NCBI GenBank assembly: GCA_026545225.1
Contig: CM048845.1
Location: 91,204,533 to 91,268,532 of the forward strand
Length of the DNA: 64,000 bases
Origin: Cornus controversa
Taxonomy: Eukaryota; Streptophyta; Magnoliopsida; Cornales; Cornaceae
Reading direction: 5' to 3'
A program made the translations under genes and the position numbers. Under the pieces are notes generated by a model. The model was not told the DNA's origin, did not search any database, and was given only the letters and a program-made list of their open reading frames with translations. Of this stretch, positions 48,734-60,032 are shown in pieces. Every line of letters begins with the position of its first letter. Positions within the stretch are counted from its first letter, which is position 1.

Positions 48734-51034
48734 TTGATCAACAAGAAACTTGATTCAAACTTAAAAATGGCCATTATACAGTTGTTGAAAGAGTACCAGG
48801 ATGTGTTTGCATGGGCATATGATCAGATGCCCGGACTTGACCCTAACTTAGTTGCTCACCAGCTTAACATAAATCCTTCCGCGGTGCCTGTCAAGCAGAA
48901 ACAGAGGGCTTATCGTCCGGATTTGGAGATACGAATCAAAGAAGAAATCCAGAAGCTACTCAAAGCAGGGTTCATAAAACCCACTCAGCATCCCACATGG
49001 CTTGCTAACATTGTGCCTGTACAAAAGAAAAACGGCCAGATTCGGATATGCGTTGATTATAGAGATCTCAACAAGGCTTGTCCAAAAGATGAATTTCCGC
49101 TTCCAAATATTGACACAATGGTAGATGCCACGGCAGGTCACGAGTTATTTTCATTAATGGATGGATTCAGTGGATATAATAAAATAAAGATGGCCCCCGA
49201 AGATGCGGAGAAAACAGCCTTCCGAACACCAATTGGAAATTTTCATTACACAGTCATGCCCTTCGGACTAAAGAATGCAGGCGCTACTTACCAACGGGCT
49301 ATGACAGCAATTTTTCATGACATGATCCACCATGAAGTAGAAGATTATGTGGATGATCTAGTGGTGAAATCAAAGAAATGCATAGAGCACATACGAGATT
49401 TAGATAAAGTTCTCCATAGATGCCGTGAATATAACCTAAAGATGAACCCGATGAAATGTGCCTTCAGTGTCCAACAAGGAAAATTTTTGGGATGTATAGT
49501 CCACAGGCAGGGTATTGATTTAGATCCCAGCAAGGCTAAAGCAATAATCGAAATGGATTCGCCGCGGACAAGAAAATTATTACGGGGTTTCATGGGGAAA
49601 GTATCATACTTAAGGCGTTTTATCCCAGCACTGGCAGAGGTTACTCATCCTTTAATCCCGTTAATGAAGGATAAAATCCCTTATGTATGGAATGCCGAGC
49701 ATCAGGCTGCATTCGAGAAGGTAAAGGGAATCCTGACATCACCACAGACAATGACGGCTCCGACACCTGGAAAAGGATTGATCATGTACTTAACTTCTAC
49801 TGAGAAATCTATCGGTGCTTTGTTGGCCCAGGAGCATGAGCAAATGGAAAAACCTGTGTACTATATTAGTAGAGTACTTCGAGGAGCAGAGGTGCGTTAT
49901 ACACCGATAGAAAGACACTGTTTATCTCTGGTCTTCGCAGCACAGAAATTCAGGCACTATCTGTTGGCACATCCAGTTGAATTGATCACAAAGAGCGACC
50001 CCGTCAGATATTTGTTGTCAAAACCACTATTGTCAGGAAAATTGGCTCGTTGGTTGCTCGCCCTATCCAAATATCAGATTATATGTTCAAACCCCAAAGC
50101 AGTAAAAAGTCAAGCTCTCGCTGATTTATTGGCTATGTTCCCGCGGGGGGAGTCTGAACCGGAAAGCATCTTTGATGTTTCAATTGGTGATGAAATTTCA
50201 TCAGAAGAAACAGATCCCTGGAAATTGGAATTTGATGGATCCTCCACAGAAAGAGGAAATGGCGCTGGTTTCATAATGACCAATGAAAAGACAAAAGAGG
50301 AAATTGCTATGTCATACAGACTAGACTTCCCTTGTACTAATAACATGGCCGAATATGAGGCGTTGATACTAGGTCTGTCTGCAAGCTTGGCAGCAGGAAT
50401 ACAGAAAATGGTGGTCTACGGTGATTCTAACTTGATAATCAAGCAAATCAGAGGAGAATACTCGGTAAAAGAGCCTCGCCTTGCCACCTATCGGGATATT
50501 GTGCAAGAAATGATGAAAAACTTTCAATACATAAAATTCGAGCACAAACCCCGAGCAAGTAACAGGCGATCTGATGCATTGGCTACTTTGGGGTCTCAAT
50601 TGGAATTAAGAGAAAATATGACAATGGTCAATCTTCTTCGTCGAACTCAGCCCGCGACAATATTTTATGATCACCCAGAAGAGGAAGAAAGTGATTGGAG
50701 GAAGACAGTTATAGAAAAACTCAAACAGTTGGGTGGGGTTAAAGATATGGCATTAGAAAAACAGTACCAACTGGTTGCTAATAGACTCTATCATCGCGGG
50801 CCAGACGGGGTATTGTCAAGATGTCTCGGGCCCAAAGAGGCTGAAAAAATATTGACAGAAGTACACAAGTCTTCTTGTGAAACGACAGATATTAGCCTGT
50901 ACCGAAGATTACAAAGACAAGGGTACTTCTGGCCGACAATGAAAGAAGAGGCAGTAAAAGTACAAGAAGCATGTTCAGGCTGTTGCTGTCTTACTGCGCA
51001 CACTGAAACAAATTTTGTTGAGATCTCAGACTAG
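48734..51034 (+). other. Gypsy reverse transcriptase and RNase H region
   Basis: Part of the gypsy element. Reverse transcriptase shows the words 'RICVDYRDLNKACPKDEFPL' and YVDDLVVKS (near 49350). A first RNase H domain follows (about 49750-50100). A second RNase H-like segment (about 50220-50600, 'LEFDGSS' and 'NNMAEYEALILGL') is a known feature of the Tat lineage. Confidence 0.92.
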
Positions 51035-51046
51035 AGAGGCCAATAT

Positions 51047-52249
51047 GTGGAATACTTGCGAAAACAAACTCTACCTAGAGACAAAAAGGAGGCTTTTCGT
51101 CTACAAAGGAGAGCGAAGAGATTTTTTGAGGAAAATGGGGTATTATACCGGAAAGGGTTTAATGGTCGACCTTTGAGATGTTTGAAAGAAGAAGAAGCCC
51201 GGGAAGTCCTAAAACAAACGCATGATATGGGACATCAAGGAGGACACAAACTCTTCCACCAATTGGTCACGGCGGGATATTATTGGCCTACCATGGAAAA
51301 AGATGCTTTGGATTATACGAAAAGGTGTCATATTTGCCAAGTTCACGGGTCTATGATAAATGCCCCCGCGGCAAGCTTGCACAGCTTGATAACTCCATGG
51401 CCGTTTCACACTTGGGCGTTGGATATTATTGGACCAATTACACCAGCATCACGGGGGCACATATGGCTTCTAGTGGCTACAGAATTATTCTCAAAATGGG
51501 TAGAGGCTTCTCCATTAAAAAAGATTGCGGCGGTTAATGTGGTTAGATTCATAAAGGAAAACATTATTTGCCGATTTGGAATACCAAAGGTATTACTTTC
51601 GGACAATGGTACACCATTTGTTAACTCAACAGTTAGAGAATTATTGGGCAACTATATGGTGTCCCATCACAGATCAACGCCTTACTATCCAAAGGGGAAT
51701 GGACAAGCCGAGGCCAGTAATAAAACACTCATTCGGATTCTAAGTCGTTTGGTTCACGAAAAGCAAAAAGAATGGGTCGAACAGCTACCAATCGCATTAT
51801 GGGCATATAGAATTACTCGGAAAAATTCCACAGGAGAAACACCCTACGCGTTGGTATATGGCGCAGAAGCAGTGCTTCCCGCGGAGCTTCAAATTGAGGC
51901 AATAAGATTGGTAGGGAGGAGCGCAGATACTCAGAGACTAAGCCAATTAGAAGCCCTGGATGAAAAGAGGGAAAATGCCCAAAACCATCACAAGGCTTAT
52001 TTGGCAAGTCAGTCACGACATTATAACAAGAAGATACACCCGCGAGAATTTAAAGTCGGAGAGTTAGTGCTCAAGGTGGTACCTGCAATCATGAGGGGGC
52101 AAGGGGTTCGGAAATTTCAACCAAAATGGGAAGGACCTTTTGAAGTAAAGGAAGCGAATGAAAGTGGTTATTACAAGCTTGAAGAATTGGGAACCAACTT
52201 TAAGACAGGGCCTATAAATGTCAAATGGATAAAGAAATATTTAGCATAG
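51047..52249 (+). other. Gypsy integrase region
   Basis: Part of the gypsy element. A zinc-binding HHCC segment is visible (GHQGGHKLFHQL then CHICQVHG, about 51230-51345). The catalytic core follows ('WALDIIGPITPAS' and 'LLSDNGTPFVN'). A C-terminal KVVPAIMRGQG and 'FQPKWEGPFEV' segment is present, with no obvious chromodomain, as in Tat elements. Confidence 0.92.
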
Positions 52250-52359
52250 AAATATTTGTTACTTGTACTACAAAAGAGTTCAATAATAAGAATAAAAGGT
52301 GCAGTTACAAAATACTAGCAAAATACAGTTCAAAAAACATGAGTCATCAAAAGAAAAAA

Positions 52360-55300
52360 TTACAGAAGATCTTTGAATATTAGATCTGAGGGAACGACAC
52401 CAAAGGATGCCACTTTCCTCGAAATGGTAGCTGCAAGATCTGCTGCTTTTGCTTTATTCACAGCAATACGATCCTCTAAAAGCACCAGGTGTTGACGTGT
52501 AACATCAGCCTCAGCCACATCCTTTGCAAGTTCAGCAGCCAAGGAAGCTTGTTGATCATTCAGGACTTGTATTTCATAACTGTGAACAATGTCTTGCAAA
52601 CGAGAATCTAGCCAAGGGAGTGATAAGCCAACAGCCCGCCAATCACTAATACGTCTCCGAAGACTTGGGATTGTCACAGGATCAATACTGGACAATGGCT
52701 GATCATCAAGGGAGATAAGAAAGTCAGCCACAGCATCTAAAAAGAAACGCTAATACAAAGGATCTTGAAAAGCAAAATTGGCAAAGGTCTCAGGATAACG
52801 GCGGTAGATCCTATTAAGCATCCCCACATTACGAAAGCTACAGGAGAAGGAGCGCCATTCGACAGGGTCATCAGGCTTTAAATTCTGAGGATTCAGAAAT
52901 ACTTCGAGATCTGAACGCAGACCTTCACTAAAAACGGAATCGGAATCCACAGCGGAAGTCTGAGGATCATACTCTACGAGATAGGAGGGAGAACGTCAGA
53001 AAAATTGGATGAAATTGGACGAAAGTATATATATTAAGGAAATTATATAAAATATAGCGAATACCTGGCCTGGGGGAAGACTTGTCGGTAGTAACAACAT
53101 TATCAATATCAGGAATCTGAGCCGCGGGAACAGGGCGGGATAAAGCAGGGGGGTGACTAGCTTCACCCGCGGGAGGAATATCATCGGTATCCTTTAAAAT
53201 CTGAAGGTCATCACCAGGACTCCCGAAAATGTCTCTTGATAGTTGGGCAGTATCCTTGTTCGTTGCCGCCAATTCTCCAGCAAGGTCGGAAACATTATCC
53301 GCAGGTGCAGATGGATCTCCAGCTCCAAGTTTAGTCATCATGAGATTCACTAATGGATCTTGACTGACAGAAGGCTCAACCTCTTCCGCGGGCTCACTTT
53401 CTTGCGAAAACACTAAGTGGCCGGCATCATGCCTTATACGAGCAAGGTCATCTTCGGGTGAATTTAAGGAAGAAGATAAAACAATAGCAGGAGAGGGGAT
53501 TACAGGAATCGGGGATGAAGGTCGTTGGCTAGATTGAGGGTGAGAGTCTTGCAAGATTGTGGGTTTATGAAGGGATAACAAGGCAGAAATAGGGATGCGA
53601 TCCTCCTCATCGACAGAGGCAGTAGTCACAGATTTAGGAGGCAAAGGTGGAGAGGGGTCTACGGGCAAGTCAGGAGCAACAGAGGGATAACCCTCCGCGG
53701 CAGAACCCAAGTCAGAGTCATTCTCCTCGGTATCAGGTTGGGCAAATAATCCACCCGCGGAGGATCCTTCCGCATGGGTGGCTTGTTCAAAGGCTGCATC
53801 AAGCCTCCCGGGCCCTATTGGAAGGAAATGGGGAGGATCACTGCCCGAAATAGAAGCCTCTTTATAGGCAACAGGTTTCCGCGGACGGAGAGCCTGGGCA
53901 AATGAAACAAAAGAAAATATGTTTATGAGGACAGGAAAGGAAAATTTTTTAAGAGCCGAAACAGGTAGAAATCTTACCATACGGATTTTCTTGTTTTCAG
54001 GCTCGTAGTCTGCTACAGAAGAAACATCCGCATCAACAATTGGAACTCCTCGGGTTAATCGCTTTCCGCGGAAAGGTTCTTTTATGCACTGACTCAAAGG
54101 ACCACGCGATTCATGATCCTGGGGGCATTTGAGAGTAATATCGTCTTTGAATACTTTAACAGTTTCTGGTATTACAGGAGGACTCTCAACGAAATCTTTG
54201 AATAAAGTATGCATGTGCTCTAAGTATCGGAGATAGCTGGACGAACAATGACCCCTCCTGTGGACTGAGGGTATTTCAACATATGAAGAGAAGCGACGTT
54301 TCTGCAACTCACATTTTTTCCGATAAAAAAGAATGGAATCATCAAAGGTTTCGCCCCATAAAAAATTTAAGGTAGGAATGTTCTGATCAAAGCCAAATTG
54401 TCGAGCCACCTTCATAGGATAATAGCCCATCCTCTTTAGGCGAAATTCACTCACCGCGGGTAGAGCTGCGCCAGTTACCATGGCGCAAAACATCAGCTCT
54501 TGCAAACTGGGCTTTGTGTCTTCCAGCAGGATGGTGTCTTCAGAATAAAATTTTGGGAATTGGATACCATCGTACTGAATGGTATAAGGTCGAAACTCAA
54601 AAAATTCTTCGCAATCCAAAGAATCACCAATGTCCCCAATGTGACCTAGGCCATTCCATCTCATAGCATGACAATTATCGATGATAAGACCATTACTATC
54701 AAAAGGTTCAAAAACATGGGGAATACCCGCGTACCGCGGGAAGCGCTCAAAAAGGAATAACATGAGGAAAAGGCAGGATACATAAGTGCTAATTTCATAA
54801 CGGCCTTTCGAACGGTGATAATCTACTGCAATAGTATCCAAACGATTGTAAAGAGTACCGAGGAACATAGGGGCTAAAGGTAGGCTCTCACCTTTTGCTA
54901 AAGTAGCCGCAAGAAGGAATGAATCTCTATCAGGGCCATCTTGAGGACGACCTTCGAAAATAAAACGGTCCAACCAGTATACAAGGAAAGCGGCGAGCTC
55001 ATGAGCCTTACCAAATTCGGGACCTTCCACAAATTGGCGGACACGCTGATTGTCACGAATCTCTTTAGTCTTTTTCTCATAATCTCTGAAGAAGTAACGA
55101 TACCAAGCAGTGTATGAGAGTTTAGGGGACTTCATTTTGGGGCGAGTCTTGAGTTTTTTGGAACCTCTAAAAATAGAGTCTAATCGCATGGCCTCGTCTG
55201 CAAAGGTATTCAAGGCATCGCGAATGGTGAGAGCATCCGGTGAAGCAATAGGATCGGCCACCTCTCCCGAACATAAAATAGGTAGCCTAAAAAGTACGGC

Positions 55301-55804
55301 TACATCTTCTAAAGTGGGAGTAAACTCACCCCAAACAGTAGCAAAAGTGTGACTGGTAGTACTCCACCTTGAGATCACAGCGGTAAGTCCATCAGCATCC
55401 CTTTTCACAGATAATTCAGAAAAGAGCTTAACAGATTGAAGGATTTTTGCTTTCTGGAGAACGGCACAATAATCTGGGACCCCAAGGATATAGTGTGACC
55501 ATTCAGTCCATTCTACCGTCGTACCCATATGAGACTCGTACTCAGTAAAACTGAAGGGATAATCTCCTCTTTCTAACCGGAGTCGTGGAATGGATTCGGG
55601 GACAATTGCAAAGGCCTCTATACTGTCGTCCAAGCCAAGGGTTAAAATATCATCGGACACTTCCATATCAGGAACGAACTCTTCCATGGAACTCCAAAAA
55701 TGATCGTGCTTTACTTCGAAAAAAGGTGCCTTACGCCATTCGGAAGAAGGAGGAACAGGGGGAACGGTCCCATTGGCCATGGTCATTTGTTTCTTTTTTG
55801 TCAT
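52360..55804 (-). other. Antisense plant mobile domain (PMD, PF10536-like) gene carried by the gypsy element
   Basis: This lies between integrase and 3' LTR on the opposite strand to gag-pol. The long N-terminal part (about 55804-54000) has the plant mobile domain signature: 'AVISRWSTTSHTFATVWGE' directly followed by FTPTLEDVAVLFRLP. The domain is known from host proteins such as MAIN and MAIL1 and from several transposon types. The middle (about 53900-53050) is acidic, Pro/Ser-rich and probably disordered. The end (about 52950-52370) is helical. It reads as several consecutive segments, probably exons. It may act in silencing evasion or expression control of the element; this is inference. 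The leading coding part looks well kept, in line with the element's youth. Confidence 0.8.
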
Positions 55805-56412
55805 AATGAGCTAAGTCAAGTGTCAGAAGTAAGGAAGGAGGGACAAAGAGAGCAGAGAAAACAGAGTAAATGATAAGGGAGTACAGATGAAAGGTGTAAA
55901 CAGTGGGTTATATAAGCACCGGGCGCGGAAACCGAAACGACGCGGACGGTTACAAAGGAACCGAAGAGACACTGAAGCCAGTCGCAAATGGTACCTCACC
56001 CGCGTAGGGATTTCTAGCTCTAAATTACGCGGACGAAGTAAAAAAGGACTTTTTACATTAAGGGAGGAAGCATTGCATCTGTAAAAATTCTCCGAGGCAT
56101 TTAATCAAACAGGAAGTAGGCGTGAAAGAAGGCATTACAGCAAAGGGAAGGGATATGAGTCAGAAACAAGCAAAGAGAGAATGAAGGAAAAAAAAAAGCA
56201 CCAAATAAAGGAGTTATCAAGGCCACGAAAAAAGGAAGAAAATACAGCCAAGTTACAAATAAGCAGGGGAATCGCAAAGACAGAAAGCAGTGATCAAAGA
56301 GGAAAGGGCTCCGTCGAGCAAAGAGTGGACAAAACAACTATGAAAGTAGGCACAGAAAGAAAAGGTTACAAACAAAACTTCAGGAAGAAATATTATTTGC
56401 AAGGGGGCATAA
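55805..56412. other. Gypsy 3' non-coding segment and polypurine tract
   Basis: An upstream leader of the antisense gene, then A/G-rich DNA, ending in a polypurine-tract candidate 'tgcaagggggcataa' immediately before the 3' LTR. Confidence 0.7.
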
Positions 56413-57560
56413 TGTGGATAAGTACATTACAGAGCAAGGAAAGAAGGAATGGGACAGAAAGAAGGAATGGGACAGGAAGCCTCATATATACATAGACCTC
56501 ACGCGGAGGCATTCTCCCCGCGTATGGGATAATCCCGCGGGGGCCACGCACCCGCGTGGTTAACCCATGCGCGGGCAACATCCCCCCGCGCAGGGTCAAC
56601 CCATTCCCGCGGAGGGATGATCCTCTTCCCGCGTAGGGGTATTTACATAAAAGGAATCCTCAATCCCCATGGGGGGTTAGCAAAGCATACAGAAGCACAG
56701 GGAGTGAGAAGATTGGGGGCAATCCTCTCTGACGGGCATGTTATGTTTGGTAATTAGATTGTGTTTTCTAGGACCAACTCTGAAAGGAGTATGATTCTAT
56801 GAAACACTTCTAAATTAATAAATATGGCATACTCTCAGGGTTACAAGGAACCATGGATGAATGGACCATTGTGTGGCTTAACCAGCTCACAATCCCGAGT
56901 GGTTATCCTTGTAACAGGGGCTATGTAGAGGACTATTAATTCCTTTCTTCAATATGGAAAGTAACTTGTCGCGACGTTACTTCTAGCATTGAGGAGTGGG
57001 AATTAGTATGAGGCTACGGTGTCCCACAGACCATTTTAGGCACAGATACAGGCTGTGATATGGTCTGGGCGATCATGGTGTTATAATGAAGCATATGGCG
57101 TCATGGTCCCAGGCGGGAAGGTGGGTTGAGTGTGGTATGGAGGATTGAGAGGAAGGCTCGTTGGGCCATGGGTATCTAAAAGTTGCGCTAGTGTGACTCT
57201 ACACGGGCACCATCACAACATTTCTCGCGGGTATGACCAAACCCGCGAGGGGTATAGACTCATGGTTACAACCGGGAGTGGTAAAGGAAGGGATACGCGG
57301 CCAAGTGCCACGTAGGATGACAGCTGTCATAAGCCCCATGCCTGAGGTCTATAAATACCCCATGGCATGGTGACATGTGGATCATCCTGGTGCCCCCTCC
57401 CTCTCTGAATCACTCTTGCTTTCTCTCTCTCCCATCTAGCACCCAGCTCACATTCCTATTATTGTTTCCTGGTTATTTCATCAGCTTGATCCTATTCAGT
57501 TCTTACAACTCAGTCCTGTGATAGTCATTCCTCATAGCAGAACTCTTCTACCTATTTACA
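56413..57560 (+). repeat. Gypsy 3' LTR
   Basis: Same length as, and by eye identical to, 45197-46344. Followed by the CACAT target duplication. Confidence 0.95.
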
Positions 57561-57800
57561 CACATTTACCATCATTGAGATTCTAAATAGTTTCTACCCA
57601 TGTTATTTATACATCAGACTCATTGTACACAAATATTTTTCATCACTCCCTTTACATATTTGCCCAAACTAACAAATCAAAACTCTTACTCTTGTCTAAC
57701 CAAACACCACTACAATCAAAAAATAATTATACACACTAATTCAAAAAATCCATCACCCACTAGAACATTGTATCATACTATAATACTATTATTTTAAAAA

Positions 57801-58872
57801 AATTACACTCACTTCTCTTCTAGATTGGATTTATTACACTTACCTCCTCTGTATTTTAGTATATTACATTTACCGTCAATGACACTAGCAGTCAACAATG
57901 GTCAATGCTGATGTGGCCAAATTTAAAAATATATATGACAAAAATACCGTTCATATTGGATAAATTACACTTACCTCCCTCTAGATTGACTTATTACACT
58001 CGTCACTTCTGTGTTTTGGAATATTACACTTACTCCCCCCTCTAATTTGGACGTTTAACATCATTAACACTAACTGGCAGCAATGCTCAATGCTAATGTG
58101 ACAAAATTTAAAAATTATATGACGAAAATGTGAAATTATGCTTGTGCCCTTGTTATTGTATAAATAATTTTAACTAAAAACTATTATATCACAGTAATAT
58201 TATACCCTCACACAGATTTTCATAAATCCTAAAGGCTGAAACGTTTCAAAGGAACAAAACTCATTCCATTTTATTCAAAGTATCTTTCAAACACTTAGAA
58301 CAAAGAGGCACTCCAAAATCTATTAGCTTTCATCGTTCATCATTTGCTGAATCAATAATCGATATAATCGAAGGCCAACAAGGACTTAAAATGAAGGATA
58401 TATTGATAGATATATAGATATAAATGACAATAGATTTAGAGAGAGAGAAGATGAAAGGCGAATGTGTAAAAGAAAAGATCTATGCATTTTCTTTAGTTGG
58501 GGTTAGATTTGTCTTTTCGCACAAGCAACATAGGACAAAATGACAAATATTTGAAAAGTATTTTTTATATATAAATCTTCAAATTTGGCCACGTCAGCAT
58601 TGACTATCGCTGATAGTTAGTGTTATTGACAACAAGGGAGTATTTGTTACAAACGTCTAAATTAGAGGGGGTAAATGTAATAATCCAAAACACAGAGTGG
58701 TGAGTGTAATAAGTCAATCTAGAGGGGAGGTAAGTGCAAAGGGCATAGGAGAAATTTTACATTTTTCATTAACAATTGTTAACATCTGTCAGTGAGAGGG
58801 GAGTAAGTGTAATACATTAATCTAGAGATGAGGTAATTGTAATAAATCCAATTTAGAGGAAGGTGAGTGTAA
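57801..58872. mobile_element. Nested foldback element (foldback within a related foldback)
   Basis: The outer arms are about 57801-57870 ('aattacactcac', 'attggatttattacac') and about 58790-58872, which read inward has 'aattacactcac' and 'attggatttattaca'. Inside them a second, related pair (about 57958-58060 and 58640-58735) has 'tagattgacttattacact' on both arms. Between the pairs are copies of 'tggccacgtcagcattga' and 'aatgctgatgtggcc'. Target duplications are not clear. It is non-coding. Confidence 0.65.
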
Positions 58873-60032
58873 TTTGCCTTATAATTTTTTAAACAATTTC
58901 AAGGATAATGGAAAATATTTAAAATTATATCCATAACTAGTAGTATCATAAGAAAGGTTTATGAGAGAGATAATGAATTATTTTTTTGAATATTAGTAAT
59001 TGCAACTTCATATTTTTGGTGATTGTAATGGTAATTTTCGAAAATTTACTTTTTGCAAATCAAATATATTGGATCGATGAACTGAAAAAAACATGATATT
59101 ATAATTTTTTTTGAAATAATTCACATAAAAACTAGAGTTTACATTTAATTAGAAAACCTATAATGAGACTAACAAAATTACTTGGACAAAAAAAGGAAAA
59201 CAATAGTCAAATGAAGCCTTACCCGACCAACTAAGTCGCCTAAAGGTTGAGCGGCGATGGTACAAAATGAGGAATGAGTAAAGTCAACCCATTGCTTTTG
59301 TTTCCTCTTTTCTTTTCTTCCTTCAAGTCTATTCCACCAAGTATGAGACAATTTTTGACGCAAATGTTGTTTGCTTTTGTTTGCTCTTTTCTTTCTTCCT
59401 TCAAGTCTATTCCACCAAGTATGAGACAATTTTGGGCGCAAATGCTGTGACGAATTAGAAAGATGGCTTAGGAGACAAATTTAGATCTTATAATAATGAC
59501 CAAACCATTTAACTTATTTTTAGAAGTTGGATCCTTTGTTAGATTTTAAATCCACATATTTCATATATAATAGCAAAGTTGGCATAACATATTTCAGACT
59601 ACTTGTATTTGGCCAAACCTCGGTCAAGTAATGGCTAGTTGACCAGGGCTTAATGCTTATCTAATCTTATGGAAGGATACACAAATGCTTACAGTTTTTG
59701 ATTCCATTCATTTGGTAAGGAAAACGAGTAAGTTTACATTAAAAAACTTCAGCTTAAAGGATAATTTAAATGGTAGACTTGAGAGTTGCTCCTAAGACTA
59801 GATAGATAGATATGCATAGTTTCACAAGTTTTTCCAACCGCCAACTCATTCAATTGCATCCCAAGTCTTCAACATTCATATATATATATATATATATATA
59901 CACACCTGCCTTTATATATGAATGGTGACATGACACTTTCTCCTTGCATGCCAAAACAATACTCTCTCTCTCTCTAAACGAATATAAAGAAGGTTGTTAA
60001 TTTGAAGCAGTTTGTTTGAAGCTAGAACATTA
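58873..60032. other. Upstream region of PLD alpha4
   Basis: AT-rich DNA. A 78-bp tandem duplication lies at about 59292-59447 (unit contains 'tcaagtctattccaccaagt'). A TA run is at 59879-59900 and a CT run in the probable 5' leader at 59962-59976. No other gene is seen. Confidence 0.6.
59911..59918 (+). promoter_or_regulatory. Candidate TATA box of PLD alpha4
   Basis: 'tttatata' about 115 bp before the ATG, followed by a CT-rich leader, as is common in plant promoters. The adjacent TA microsatellite makes the call uncertain. Confidence 0.4.

Larger units (their letters stand above)
45197..57560 (+). mobile_element. Young Ty3/gypsy retrotransposon, Tat/Ogre-like, with antisense plant-mobile-domain gene
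   Basis: The element is 12.4 kb, flanked by the 5-bp duplication CACAT (45192-45196 and 57561-57565). LTRs are 45197-46344 and 56413-57560, both 1148 bp, and no difference was noticed by eye, so insertion is very recent. A primer site (about 46346-46363, 'ttggcgactccactgggg') follows the 5' LTR and a polypurine tract (about 56399-56412) precedes the 3' LTR. Sense parts in order: gag and aspartic protease, reverse transcriptase and RNase H, integrase. A long stretch between integrase and 3' LTR carries an antisense gene. This long 3' region and the primer type fit the Tat/Ogre lineage, in which splicing between gag-pro and pol is known. The element looks nearly whole, with at most a few breaks. 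Confidence 0.93.
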
